Positions 11,320 to 23,238 of a stretch of 64,000 bases of DNA are shown piece after piece; position 1 is the stretch's first letter, and the number at the start of each line of letters is the position of its first letter. A model generated the notes under the pieces. It made no database searches, had not been told where the DNA came from, and was given only the letters and a program-made list of their open reading frames with translations. The position numbers and the translations under genes were made by a program. The DNA comes from Apoderus coryli (Eukaryota; Arthropoda; Insecta; Coleoptera; Attelabidae): NCBI GenBank assembly GCA_911728435.2, contig OU452217.1, positions 372,001-436,000 of the forward strand, in the 5' to 3' direction.

Positions 11320-12126
11320 CGCTCTAAATCGTTCTAAATTGCTTTTTTATGCTTATTCTAATTTCTTTTTACTAACAAATTTAGTTTTAAATTCTTAGAG
11401 AGAAAACAGCTTTTTGGTAGACACTTTACTTTTTAAATATAAATAACACAATTTCTTAACTAAACGCTCTAAATCGTTCTAAATTGCTTTTTTATGCTTA
11501 TTCTAATTTCTTTTTACTAACAAATTTAGTTTTAAATTCTTAGAGAGAAAACAGCTTTTTGGTAGACACCTTACTTTTTAAATATAAATAACACAATTAT
11601 TTAAATAAACGCTTTAAATTGTTCTAAATTGCTTTTTTATGCTTATCCATATTTCTTTTTACTAACAAATTTAGTTTTAAATTCTTAGAGAGAAAACAGC
11701 TTTTTGGTAGACACTTTACTTTTTAAATATAAATAACACAATTTCTTAACTAAACGCTCTAAATCGTTCTAAATTGCTTTTTTATGCTTATTCTAATTTC
11801 TTTTTACTAACAAATTTAGTTTTAAATTTTTAGAGAGAAAACAGCTTTTTGGTAGACACTTTACTTTTTAAATATAAATAACACAATTTCTTAACTAAAC
11901 GCTCTAATTCGTTCTAAATTGCTTTTTTATGCTTATTCTAATTTCTTTTAACTAATAAAATTTAGTTTTGAATTCTTAGAGAGAAAACAGCTTTTTGGTA
12001 GACACTTTACTTTTTAAATATAAATAACACAATTTCTGAACTAAACGCTCTAAATCGTTCTAAATTGCTTTTTTATGCTTATTCTAATTCCTTTTTACTA
12101 ACTAATTTAGTTTTAAATTCTTAGAG
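11320..12126. repeat. 0.8-kb segmental copy of 3619-4425
   Basis: Monomers at 11320, 11465, 11610, 11755, 11900 and 12046 match those at 3619, 3764, 3909, 4054, 4199 and 4345 at a constant offset of 7701 bp: two 'actaacaaattt' monomers, a 'ttatccatatt' monomer, one with 'aaatttttagag', an EcoRI type and a 'ttctaattcc/actaactaattt' type. It ends where 'aagagc' replaces 'acatc'. The monomer before it (11173) has the 'ctatcttc' and poly-A/AGCTT marks that also precede 3619. Confidence 0.88.
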
Positions 12127-13476
12127 AGAAAAGAGCTTTTTGGTAGACACTTTACTTTTTAAATATAAATAACACAATTTCTTAACTAAACGCTCTAATT
12201 CATTCTAAATTACTTTTTTATGCTTATTCTAATTTCTTTTTACTAATAAATTTAGTTTTAAATTCTAAAAGAGAAAGCAGCTTTTTGGTAGAAACTTTAC
12301 TTTTTAAATCTAAATAACACAATTTCTTAACTAAACGCTCTAATTCGTTATAAATTGCTTTTTTATGCTTATTCTAATTTCTTTTAACTAATAAAATTTA
12401 GTTTTAAATTCTTAGAGAGAAAACATCTTTTTGGTAGACACTTTACTTTTTAAATCTAAATAACACAATTTCTTAACTAAACGCTCTAAATCGTTCTAAA
12501 TTGCTTTTTTATGCTTATTCTATCTTCTTTTTACTAACAAATTTAGTTTTAAATTCTTAGAAAAAAAAAAAAGCTTTTTGGTAGACACTTTACTTTTTAA
12601 ATATAAATAACACAATTTTTCAAATAAGCGCTCTAAATCGTTCTAAATTGCTTATTTATGCTTATTCTAATTTCTTTTTACTAACAAATTTAGTTTTAAA
12701 TTCTTAGAGAAAACAGCTTTTTGGTAGACACTTTACTTTTTAAATATAAATAACACAATTTCTTAACTAAACGCTCTAATTCGTTCTAAATTGCTTTTTT
12801 ATGCCTATTCTAATTTCTTTTAACTAATAAAATTTAGTTTTGAATTCTTAGAGAGAAAACAGCTTTTTGGTAGACACTTTACTTTTTAAATATAAATAAC
12901 ACAATTTCTGAACTAAAGGCTCTAATTCGTTCTAAATTGCTTTTTTATGCTTATTCTAATTTCTTTTTCCTATTAAAATTTAGTTTTAAATTCTTAGAGA
13001 GAAAACAGCTTTTTTGTAGAAACTTTACTTTTTAAATCCAAATAACACAATTTTTTAAATAAACGCTCTAAATCGTTCTATATTGCTTTTTTATGCTTAT
13101 TCTAATTCCTTTTTACTAACAAATTTAGTTTTAAATTCTTAGAGAGAAAACAGCTTTTTGGTAGACACTTTACTTTTTAAATAAAGATAACACAATTTCT
13201 TAAATAAAATCCCTCTAATTCCTTCTAAATTGATGTTTTATGCCTATTCTAATTTCTTTTTACTAATAAAATTTAGTTTTTAATTCTTAGAGAGAAAACA
13301 GCTTTTTGATAGACGCTTTACTTTTTAAATATAAATAACACAATTTCTTAACTAAACGCTCTAATTCGTTCTAAATTGCTTTTTAATGCTATGCTAATTT
13401 CTTTTTCCTTATAAAATTTAGTTTTAAATTCTGAGAGGGTAAATAGCTTTTTGGTACACAATTTACTTTTTAAATA
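12127..13476. repeat. Mosaic segment with rare indel variants
   Basis: About nine monomers. Notable marks: 'attcattctaaattac' near 12198, an extended A12 run before 'agcttttt' near 12560, 'ttgcttatttatgc' at about 12648 (shared with 40984), 'ctaaaggctc' near 12914 (shared with about 41253, 42208 and 47310), 'aaataaagataac' near 13185, 'aaaatccctctaattcc' near 13207 and 'attgatgttttatgcc' near 13229 (shared with 47626). The part from about 13190 matches 47587 onward at offset 34,397. These shared rare variants show distant copying rather than local tandem expansion. Confidence 0.82.
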
Positions 13477-14652
13477 TAAATAACACCATTTTTTAACTAA
13501 ACGCTCTAATTCGTTCTAAATTGCTTTTTTATGCTTATTCTAATTTCTTTTAACTAATAAAATTTAGTTTTATATTCTAAAAGGGAAAACAGCTATTTTG
13601 TAGAAACTTTACTTTTTAAATCTAAATAACACAATTTTTTAAATAAACGCTCTAAATCGTTCTAAATTGCTTTTTCATGCTTATTCTAATTCCTTTTTAC
13701 TAACGCATTTAGTTTTAAATTCTTACAGAGAATACAGTTTTTTGGTAGACACTTTACTTTTTAAATATAAATAACACCATTTCTTAACTAAACGCTCTAA
13801 TTCGTTCTAAATTGCTTTTTTATGCTTATTCTAATTTCTCTTAACTAATAAAATTTAGTTTTAAATTCTAAAAGAGAAAACAGCTTTTTGTTAGAAACTT
13901 TACTTTTTAAATCTAAATAACACAATTTCTGAACTAAACGCTCTAATTCGTTCTAAATTGCTTTTTTTATGCTTCTTCTAATTTCTTTTTCCTAATAAAA
14001 TTTAGTTTTAAATTCTTAGAGAGAAAACAACTATTTTGTAGAAACTTTACTTTTTAAATCTAAATAACACCATTTTTTAACTAAACGCTCTAATTTGTTC
14101 TAAATTGCTTTTTTATGCTTATTCTAATTTCTTTTAACTAATAAAATTTAGTTTTAAATTCTAAAAGGGAAAACAGCTATTTTGTAGAAACTTTACTTTT
14201 TAAATCTAAATAACACAATTTTTTAAATAAACGCTCTAAATCGTTCTAAATTGCTTTTTCATGCTTATTCTAATTCCTTTTTACTAACGCATTTAGTTTT
14301 AAATTCTTACAGAGAATACAGTTTTTTGGTAGACACTTTACTTTTTAAATATAAATAACACCATTTCTTAACTAAACGCTCTAATTCGTTCTAAATTGCT
14401 TTTTTATGCTTATTCTAATTTCTCTTAACTAATAAAATTTAGTTTTAAATTCTAAAAGAGAAAACAGCTTTTTGTTAGAAACTTTACTTTTTAAATCTAA
14501 ATAACACAATTTCTGAACTAAACGCTCTAATTCGTTCTAAATTGCTTTTTTTATGCTTATTCTAATTTCTTTTTCCTAATAAAATTTAGTTTTAAATTCT
14601 TAGAGAGAAAACAGCTATTTTGTAGAAACTTTACTTTTTAAATCTAAATAAC
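13477..14652. repeat. 584-bp 4-mer tandem pair
   Basis: Two adjacent copies of a four-monomer unit, 13477-14060 and 14061-14652. Anchors separated by 584 bp: 'cgct' 13502/14086, 'gaatacag' with 'actaacgcattt' 13730/14314, and 'tctcttaact' 13837/14421. The first copy has a private 'cttcttctaa' near 13972 where the second reads 'cttattctaa'. The 'ctaaaagggaaaac' and 'gaatacag' variants recur near 48.0-48.4 kb. Confidence 0.88.
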
Positions 14653-14669
14653 ACAATTTTTTAAATAAA

Positions 14670-15512
14670 CGCTCTAATTCGTTCTAAATTGCTTTTTTAT
14701 GCTTATTCTAATTTCTTTTTACTAATAAATTTAGTTTTACATTCTAAAAGAGAAAACAGATTTTTGTTAGAAACTTTACTTTTTAAATCTAAATAACACA
14801 ATGTCTGAACTAAACGCTCTAATTCGTTCTAAATTGCTTTTTTTATGCTTATTCTAATTTCTTTTTCCTGATAAAATTTAGTTTTAAATTCTTAGAGAGA
14901 AAACAGCTATTTTGTAGAAACTTTACTTTTTAAATCTAAATAACACAATTTTTTAAATAAACGCTCTAAATCGTTCTAAATTGCTTTTTCATGCTTATTT
15001 TAATTCCTTTTTACTAACAAATTTAGTTTTAAATTCTTAGAGAGAAAACAGCTTTTTGGTAGACACTTTACTTTTTAAATATAAATAACACAATTTTTTA
15101 AATAAACGCTCTAAATCGTTCTAAATTGCTTTTTTATGCTTATTCATATTTTTTTTACTAATAAATTTAGTTTCAAATTCTTAGAGAGAAAACAGCTTTT
15201 TGGTAGACACTACTTTTTAAATATAAATAACACAATTTTTTAAATAAGCGCTCTAAATCGTTCTAAATTGCTTTTTTATGCTTATTCTAATTTATTTTTA
15301 CTAATAAATTTAGTTTTAAATTCTAAAATAGAAAGCAGCTTTTTGGTAGAAACTTTACTTTTTAAATCTAAATAACACAATTTCTTAACTAAACGCTCTA
15401 ATTCGTTATAAATTGCTTTTTTATGCTTATTCTAATTTCTTTTAACTAATAAAATTTAGTTTTAAATTCTTAGAGAGAAAACATCTTTTTGGTAGACACT
15501 TTACTTTTTAAA
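14670..15512. repeat. 0.84-kb segmental copy (partner 48777-49619)
   Basis: Matches 48777-49619 at a constant offset of 34,107 bp. Anchors: 'acagatttttg' monomer start 14670/48777, 'cctgataaaa' 14867/48974, and 'tttcaaattc' 15171/49278. It includes a monomer with the contractions 'catattttttttac' and 'gacactactt'. The match ends where 'aaatctaaat' replaces 'aaatatagat'. The same block is built into the 2024-bp HOR at 54.5-59.8 kb. Confidence 0.87.
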
Positions 15513-15830
15513 TCTAAATAACACAATTTCTTAACTAAACGCTCTAATTCGTTATAAATTGCTTTTTTATGCTTACTCTAATTTCTTTTAACTAATAAAA
15601 TTTAGTTTTGAATCTTAGAGAGAAAACAGCTTTTTGGTAGACACTTTACTTTTTAAATATAAATAACACAATTTCTGAACTAAACGCTCTAATTCGTTCT
15701 AAATTGCTTTTTTATGCTTATTCTAATTTCTTTTAACTAATAAAATTTAGTTTTGAATTCTTAGAGAGAAAACATCTTTTTGGTAGACACTTTACTTTTT
15801 AAATATAAATAACACAATTTCTTAACTAAA
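15513..15830. repeat. Consecutive 'ttttaactaataaaa' monomers
   Basis: About two monomers of the 'ttttaact' type with 'ttttgaat', directly before another of the same type at 15831. One has lost a T from the EcoRI word ('ttttgaatcttag' near 15606). Runs of one type are unusual here, since this type normally occurs singly. Confidence 0.75.
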
Positions 15831-18156
15831 CGCTCTAATTCGTTCTAAATTGCTTTTTTATGCTTATTCTAATTTCTTTTAACTAATAAAATTTAATTTT
15901 GAATTCTTAGAGAGAAAACAGCTTTTTGGTAGACACTTTACTTTTTAAATATAAATAACACAATTTCTGAACTAAACGCTCTAATTCGTTCTAAATTGCT
16001 TTTTTATGCTTATTCTAATTTCTTTTTCCTAGTAAAATTTAGTTTTAAATTCTTAGAGAGAAAACAGCTTTTTTGTAGAAACTTTACTTTTTAAATCTAA
16101 ATAACACAATTTTTTAAATAAACGCTCTAATTCGTTCTAAATTGCTTTTTTATGCTTATTCTGATTTCTTTCTACTAATAAATTTAGTTTTACATTCTAA
16201 AAGAGAAAACAGCTTTTTGTTAGAAACTTTACTTTTTAAATGTAAATAACACAATTTCTGAACTAAACGCTCTAATTCGTTCTAAATTGCTTTTTTTATG
16301 CTTATTCTAATTTCTTTTTCCTAATAAAATTTAGTTTTAAATTCTTAGAGAGTAAACAGCTTTTTGATAGAAACTTTACTTTTTAAATCTAAATAACACA
16401 ATTTTTTAAATAAACGCTCTAATTTGTTCTAAATTGCTTTTTTATGCTTATTCTAATTTCTTTTAACTAATAAATTTAGTTTTACATCCTAAAAGAGAAA
16501 ACAGCTTTTTGTTAGAAACTTTACTTTTTAAATCTAAATAACACAATTTCTGAACTAAACGCTCTAATTCGTTCTAAATTGCTTTTTTTATGCTTATTCT
16601 AATTTCTTTTTCCTAATAAAATTTAGTTTTAAATTCTTAGAGAGAAAACAGCTATTTTGTAGAAACTTTACTTTTTAAATCTAAATAACACAATTTTTTA
16701 AATAAACGCTCTAAATCGTTCTAAATTGCTTTTTCATGCTTATTCTAATTCCTTTTTACTAATTTAGTTTTAAATTCTTAGAGAGAAAACAGCTTTTTGG
16801 TAGACACTTTACTTTTTAAATATAAATAACACAATTATTTAAATAAACGCTTTAAATCGTTCTAAATTGCTTTTTTATGCTTATCCATATTTCTTTTTAC
16901 TAACAAATTTAGTTTTAAATTCTTAGAAAGAAAACAGCTTTTTGGTAGACACTTTACTTTTTAAATATAAATAACACAATTTCTTAACTAAACGCTCTAA
17001 TTCGTTCTAAATTGCTTTTTTATGCTTATTCTAATTTCTTTTTACTAATAAATTTAGTTTTAAATTCTAAAAGAGAAAGCAGCTTTTTGGTAGAAACTTT
17101 ACTTTTTAAATCTAAATAACACAATTTCTTAACTAAACGCTCTAATTCGTTATAAATTGCTTTTTTATGCTTATTCTAATTTCTTTTAACTAATAAAATT
17201 TAGTTTTAAATTCTTAGAGAGAAAACAGCTATTTTGTAGAAACTTTACTTTTTAAATCTAAATAACACAATTTTTTAAATAAACGCTCTAAATCGTTCTA
17301 AATTGCTTTTTCATGCTTATTCTAATTCCTTTTTACTACTTAATTTAGTTTTAAATTCTTAGAGAGAAAACAGCTTTTTGGTAGACACTTTACTTTTTAA
17401 ATATAAATAACACAATTATTTAAATAAACGCTTTAAATCGTTCTAAATTGCTTTTCTATGCTTATCCATATTTCTTTTTACTAACAAATTTAGTTTTAAA
17501 TTCTTAGAGAGAAAACAGCTTTTTGGTAGACACTTTACTTTTTAAATATAAATAACACAATTTCTTAACTAAACGCTCTAATTCGTTCTAAATTGCTTTT
17601 TTATGCTTATTCTAATTTCTTTTTACTCATAAATTTAGTTTTAAATTCTAAAAGAGAAAGCAGCTTTTTGGTAGAAACTTTACTTTTTAAATCTAAATAA
17701 CACAATTTCTTAACTAAACGCTCTTAATCGTTCTAAATTGCTTTTTTATGCTTATTCTAATTTCTTTTTCCTAATAAAATTTAGTTTTAAATTCTTAGAG
17801 AGAAAACAGCTATTTTGTAGAAACTTTACTTTTTAAATCTAATTAACACAATTTTTTAAATAAACGCTCTAATTCGTTCTAAATTGCTTTTTTATGCTTA
17901 TTCTAATTTCTTTTTACTAATAAATTTAGTTTTACATTCTAAAAGAGAAAACAGATTTTTGTTAGAAACTTTACTTTTTAAATCTAAATAACACAATTTC
18001 TGAACTAAACGCTCTAATTCGTTCTAAATTGCTTTTTTTATGCTTATTCTAATTTCTTTTTCCTAATAAAATTTAGTTTTAAATTCTTAGAGAGAAAACA
18101 GCTATTTTGTAGAAACTTTACTTTTTAAATCTAAATAACACAATTTTTTAAATAAA
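15831..18156. repeat. Third copy of the 31-mer order, first half
   Basis: Follows 133-2750 with the 292-bp dimer present once: offset 15,698 up to the dimer ('ttctgattt' 461/16159), then 15,406 (starts 1587/16993, 1732/17138, 1878/17284, 2023/17429, 2168/17574, 2313/17719, 2459/17865, 2604/18010, 2751/18157). It lacks the inserted mosaic found in copy 2. Private marks include 'ttttaact' instead of 'tttttact' near 16456, 'actcataaat' near 17627 and 'aaatctaattaac' near 17838. Confidence 0.9.
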
Positions 18157-19172
18157 CGCTCTAAATCGTTTTAAATTGCTTTTTCATGCTTATTCTAATT
18201 CCTTTTTACTAACAAATTTAGTTTTAAATTCTTAGAGAGAAAACAGCTTTTTGGTAGACATTTTACTTTTAAATATAAATAACACAATTTTTTAAATAAA
18301 CGCTCTAAATCGTTCTAAATTGCTTTTTTATTCTTATTCATATTTCTTTTTACTAATAAATTTAGTTTTAAATTCTTAGAGAGAAAACAGCTTTTTGGTA
18401 GACAATTTACTTTTTAAATATAAATAACACAATTTCTTAACTAAGCGCTCTAATTCCTTCTAAATTGCTTTTTTATGCTTATTCTAATTTCTTTTTACTA
18501 ATAAATTTAGTTTTAAATTCTAAAAGAGAAAGCAGCTTTTTGGTAGAAACTTTACTTTTTAAATCTAAATAACACAATTTCTTAACTAAACGCTCTAATT
18601 CGTTATAAATTGCTTTTTTATGCTTATTCTAATTTCTTTTAACTAATAAAATTTAGTTTTAAATTCTTAGAGAGAAAACATCTTTTTGGTAGACACTTTA
18701 CTTTTTAAATATAAATAACACAATTTTTTAAATAAGCGCTCTAAATCGTTCTAAATTGCTTTTTTATGCTTATTCTAATTTCTTTTTACTAACAAATTTA
18801 GTTTTAAATTCTTAGAGAGAAAACAGCTTTTTGGTAGACACTTTACTTTTTAAATATAAATAACACAATTTCTGAACTAAACGCTCTAATTCGTTCTAAA
18901 TTGCTTTTTTATGCTTATTCTAATTTCTTTTTCCTAATAAAATTTAGTTTTAAATTCTTAGAGAGTAAACAGCTTTTTGATAGGAACTTTACTTTTTAAA
19001 TCTAAATAACACAATTTTTTAAATAAACGCTCTAATTCGTTCTAAATTGCTTTTTTATGCTTATTTTAATTTCTTTTTACTAATAAATTTAGTTTTACAT
19101 TCTAAAAGCGAAAACAGCTTTTTGTTAGAAACTTTACTTTTTAAATCTAAATAACACAATTTCTGAACTAAA
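18157..19172. repeat. Segment shared with 7689-8850
   Basis: Starts as 7689 at offset 10,468 ('ttgctttttc', then 'ttattcttattcat' near 18335), then the 'attccttctaaatt', 'ttataaatt' and 'catctttttgg' monomers, and reaches 'aggaac' at 18982, offset 10,321 from 8661. The drop of 147 bp equals one monomer: the EcoRI type present at 8415 is missing, and the junction monomer near 18840-18870 combines a 'gacac' end with 'ctgaact'. Confidence 0.82.
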
Positions 19173-22100
19173 CGCTCTAATTCGTTCTAAATTGCTTTTT
19201 TTATGCTTATTCTAATTTCTTTTTCTTAATAAAATTTAGTTTTAAATTCTTAGAGAGAAAACAGCTATTTTGTAGAAACTTTACTTTTTAAATCTAAATA
19301 ACACAATTTTTTAAATAAACGCTCTAAATCGTTCTAAATTGCTTTTTCATGCTTATTCTAATTCCTTTTTACTAATTTAGTTTTAAATTCTTAGAGAGAA
19401 AACAGCTTTTTGGTAGACACTTTACTTTTTAAATATAAATAACACAAATATTTAAATAAACGCTTTAAATCGTTCTAAATTGCTTTTTTATGCTTATCCA
19501 TATTTCTTTTTACTAACAAATTTGGTTTTAAATTCTTAGAGAGAAAGCAGCTTTTTGGTAGAAACTTTACTTTTTAAATCTAAATAACACAATTTCTTAA
19601 CTAAACGCTCTAATTCGTTATAAATTGCTTTTTTATGCTTATTCTAATTTCTTTTAACTAATAAAATTTAGTTTTAAATTCTTAGAGAGAAAACAGCTAT
19701 TTTGTAGAAACTTTACTTTTTAAATCTAAATAACACAATTTTTTAAATAAACGCTCTAAATCGTTCTAAATTGCTTTTTCATGCTTATTCTAATTCCTTT
19801 TTACTACTTAATTTAGTTTTAAATTCTTAGAGAGAAAACAGCTTTTTGGTAGACACTTTTCTTTTTAAATATAAATAACACAATTATTTAAATAAATGCT
19901 TTAAATCGTTCTAAATTGCTTTTTTATGCATATCCATATTTCTTTTTACTAACAAATTTAGTTTTAAATTCTTAGAGAGAAAACAGCTTTTTGGTAGACA
20001 CTTTACTTTTTAAATATAAATAACACAAATTCTTAACTAAACGCTCTAATTCGTTCTAAATTGCTTTTTTATGCTTATTCTAATTTCTTTTTACTAATAA
20101 ATTTAGTTTTAAATTCTAAAAGAGAAAGCAGCTTTTAGGTAGAAACTTTACTTTTTAAATCTAAATAACACAATTTCTTAACTAAACGCTCTAAATCGTT
20201 CTAAATTGCTTTTTTATGCTTATTCTATCTTCTTTTTACTAACAAATTTAGTTTTAAATTCTTAGAGAAAAAAAAAGCTTTTTGGTAGACACTTTACTTT
20301 TTAAATATAAATAACACAATTTTTTAATTAAACGCTCTAAATCGTTCTAAATTGCTTTTTTATGCTTATTCTAATTTCTTTTTACTAACAAATTTAGTTT
20401 TAAATTCTTAGAGAGAAAACAGCTTTTTGGTAGACACTTTACTTTTTAAATATAAATAACACAATTTCTTAACTAAACGCTCTAAATCGTTCTAAATTGC
20501 TTTTTTATGCTTATTCTAATTTCTTTTTACTAACAAATTTAGTTTTAAATTCTTAGAGAGAAAACAGCTTTTTGGTAGACACTTTACTTTTTAAATATAA
20601 ATAACACAATTTCTGAACTAAACGCTCTAATTCGTTCTAAATTGCTTTTTTATGCTTATTCTAATTTCTTTTTCCTAGTAAAATTTAGTTTTAAATTCTT
20701 AGAGAGAAAACAGCTTTTTTGTAGAAACTTTACTTTTTAAATCTAAATAACACAATTTTTTAAATAAACGCTCTAATTCGTTCTAAATTGCTTTTTTATG
20801 CTTATTCTGATTTCTTTCTACTAATAAATTTAGTTTTACATTCTAATAGAGAAAACAGCTTTTTGTTAGAAACTTTACTTTTTAAATGTAAATAACACAA
20901 TTTCTGAACTAAACGCTCTAATTCGTTCTAAATTGCTTTTTTTATGCTTATTCTAATTTTTTTTTCCTAATAAAATTTAGTTTTAAATTCTTAGAGAGTA
21001 AACAGCTTTTTGATAGAAACTTTACTTTTTAAATCTAAATAACACAATTTTTTAAATAAACGCTCTAATTTGTTCTAAATTGCTTTTTTATGCTTATTCT
21101 AATTTCTTTTTACTAATAAATTTAGTTTTACATCCTAAAAGAGAAAACAGCTTTTTGTTAGAAACTTTACTTTTTAAATCTAAATAACACAATTTCTGAA
21201 CTAAACGCTCTAATTCGTTCTAAATTGCTTTTTTTATGCTTATTCTAATTTCTTTTTCCTAATAAAATTTAGTTTTAAATTCTTAGAGAGAAAACAGCTA
21301 TTTTGTAGAAACTTTACTTTTTAAATCTAAATAACACAATTTTTTAAATAAACGCTCTAAATCGTTCTAAATTGCTTTTTCATGCTTATTCTAATTCCTT
21401 TTTACTAATTTAGTTTTAAATTCTTAGAGAGAAAACAGCTTTTTGGTAGACACTTTACTTTTTAAATATAAATAACACAATTATTTAAATAAACGCTTTA
21501 AATCGTTCTAAATTGCTTTTTTATAATTATCCATATTTCTTTTTACTAACAAATTTAGTTTTAAATTCTTAGAGAGAAAGCAGCTTTTTGGTAGAAACTT
21601 TACTTTTTAAATCTAAATAACACAATTTCTTAACTAAACGCTCTAATTCGTTATAAATTGCTTTTTTATGCTTATTCTAATTTCTTTTAACTAATAAAAT
21701 TTAGTTTTAAATTCTTAGAGAGAAAACAGCTATTTTGTAGAAACTTTACTTTTTAAATCTAAATAACACAATTTTTTAAATAAACGCTCTAAATCGTTCT
21801 AAATTGCTTTTTCATGCTTATTCTAATTCCTTTTTACTACTTAATTTAGTTTTAAATTCTTAGAGAGAAAACAGCTTTTTGGTAGACACTTTACTTTTTA
21901 AATATAAATAACACAATTATTTAAATAAATGCTTTAAATCGTTCTAAATTGCTTTTTTATGCATATCCATATTTCTTTTTACTAACAAATTTAGTTTTAA
22001 ATTCTTAGAGAGAAAACAGCTTTTTGGTAGACACTTTACTTTTTAAATATAAATAACACAAATTCTTAACTAAACGCTCTAATTCGTTCTAAATTGCTTT

Positions 22101-22636
22101 TTTATGCTTATTCTAATTTCTTTTTACTAATAAATTCAGTTTTAAATTCTAAAAGAGAAAGCAGCTTTTAGGTAGAAACTTTACTTTTTAAATCTAAATA
22201 ACACAATTTCTTAACTAAACGCTCTAAATCGTTCTAAATTGCTTTTTTATGCTTATTCTATCTTCTTTTTACTAACAAATTTAGTTTTAAATTCTTAGAG
22301 AAAAAAAAAGCTTTTTGGTAGACACTTTACTTTTTAAATATAAATAACACAATTTTTTAATTAAACGCTCTAAATCGTTCTAAATTGCTTTTTTATGCTT
22401 ATTCTAATTTCTTTTTACTAACAAATTTAGTTTTAAATTCTTAGAGAGTAAACAGCTTTTTGGTAGACACTTTACTTTTTAAATATAAATAACACAATTT
22501 CTTAACTAAACGCTCTAAATCGTTCTAAATTGCTTTTTTATGCTTATTCTAATTTCTTTTTACTAACAAATTTAGTTTTAAATTCTTAGAGAGAAAACAG
22601 CTTTTTGGTAGACACTTTACTTTTTAAATATAAATA
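19173..22636. repeat. 2033-bp 14-mer HOR, 1.7 copies
   Basis: Shift 2033 matches 19173-20603 against 21206-22636. Anchors: monomer starts 19173/21206, 'gcatatcc' 19928/21961, 'gcttttaggtag' 20131/22164, 'ctatcttc' 20225/22258, two consecutive 'actaacaaattt' monomers. Divergence begins at 22637, where 'aaatatacac' replaces 'aaataacac'. The stretch 20604-21205 holds 'ttcctagtaaaa', 'ttctgatttc', 'gtaaacag' and 'tacatcctaaaag' monomers, the same order as the start of the 31-mer, so this HOR is a shortened derivative of that order. Confidence 0.88.
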
Positions 22637-23238
22637 TACACAATTATTTAAATAAACGCTTTAAATCGTTCTAAATTGCTTTTTTATGCTTATCCATATT
22701 TCTTTTTACTAACAAATTTAGTTTTAAATTCTTAGAGACAAAAAAAGCTTTTTGGTAGACACTTTACTTTTTAAATATAAATTACACAATTTCTTAACTA
22801 AACGCTCTAAATCGTTCTAAATTGCTTTTTTATGCTTATTATAATTTCTTTTTACTAACAAATTTTGTTTTAAATTTTTAGAGAGAAAACAGCTTTTTGG
22901 TAGACACTTTACTTTTTAAATATAAATAACACAATTTCTTAACTAAACGCTCTAATTCGTTCTAAATTGCTTGTTTATGCTTATTCTAATTTCTTTTAAC
23001 TAATAAAATTTAGTTTTGAATTCTTAGAGAGAAAACAGCTTTTTGGTAGACACTTTACTTTTTAAATATAAATAACACAATTTCTGAACTAAACGCTCTA
23101 AATCGTTCTAAATTGCTTTTTTATGCTTATTCTAATTCCTTTTTACTAACTAATTTAGTTTTAAATTCTTAGAGAGAAAACAGCTTTTTGGTAGACACTT
23201 TACTTTTTAAATATAAATAACACAATTTCTTAACTAAA
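22637..23238. repeat. Linker monomers resembling 3909-4490
   Basis: A 'ttatccatatt' monomer with 'gagacaaaaaaagctttttg' near 22735, one with 'aaattacacaa' and 'aaattttgtt' near 22780-22870, an EcoRI type with 'gcttgtttatgc' near 22972, and a 'ttctaattcc/actaactaattt' type. The order is that of 3909-4489; the following 'ttataaatt' monomer of copy 1 (4490) is missing, so the next 31-mer order begins directly at 23239. Confidence 0.8.
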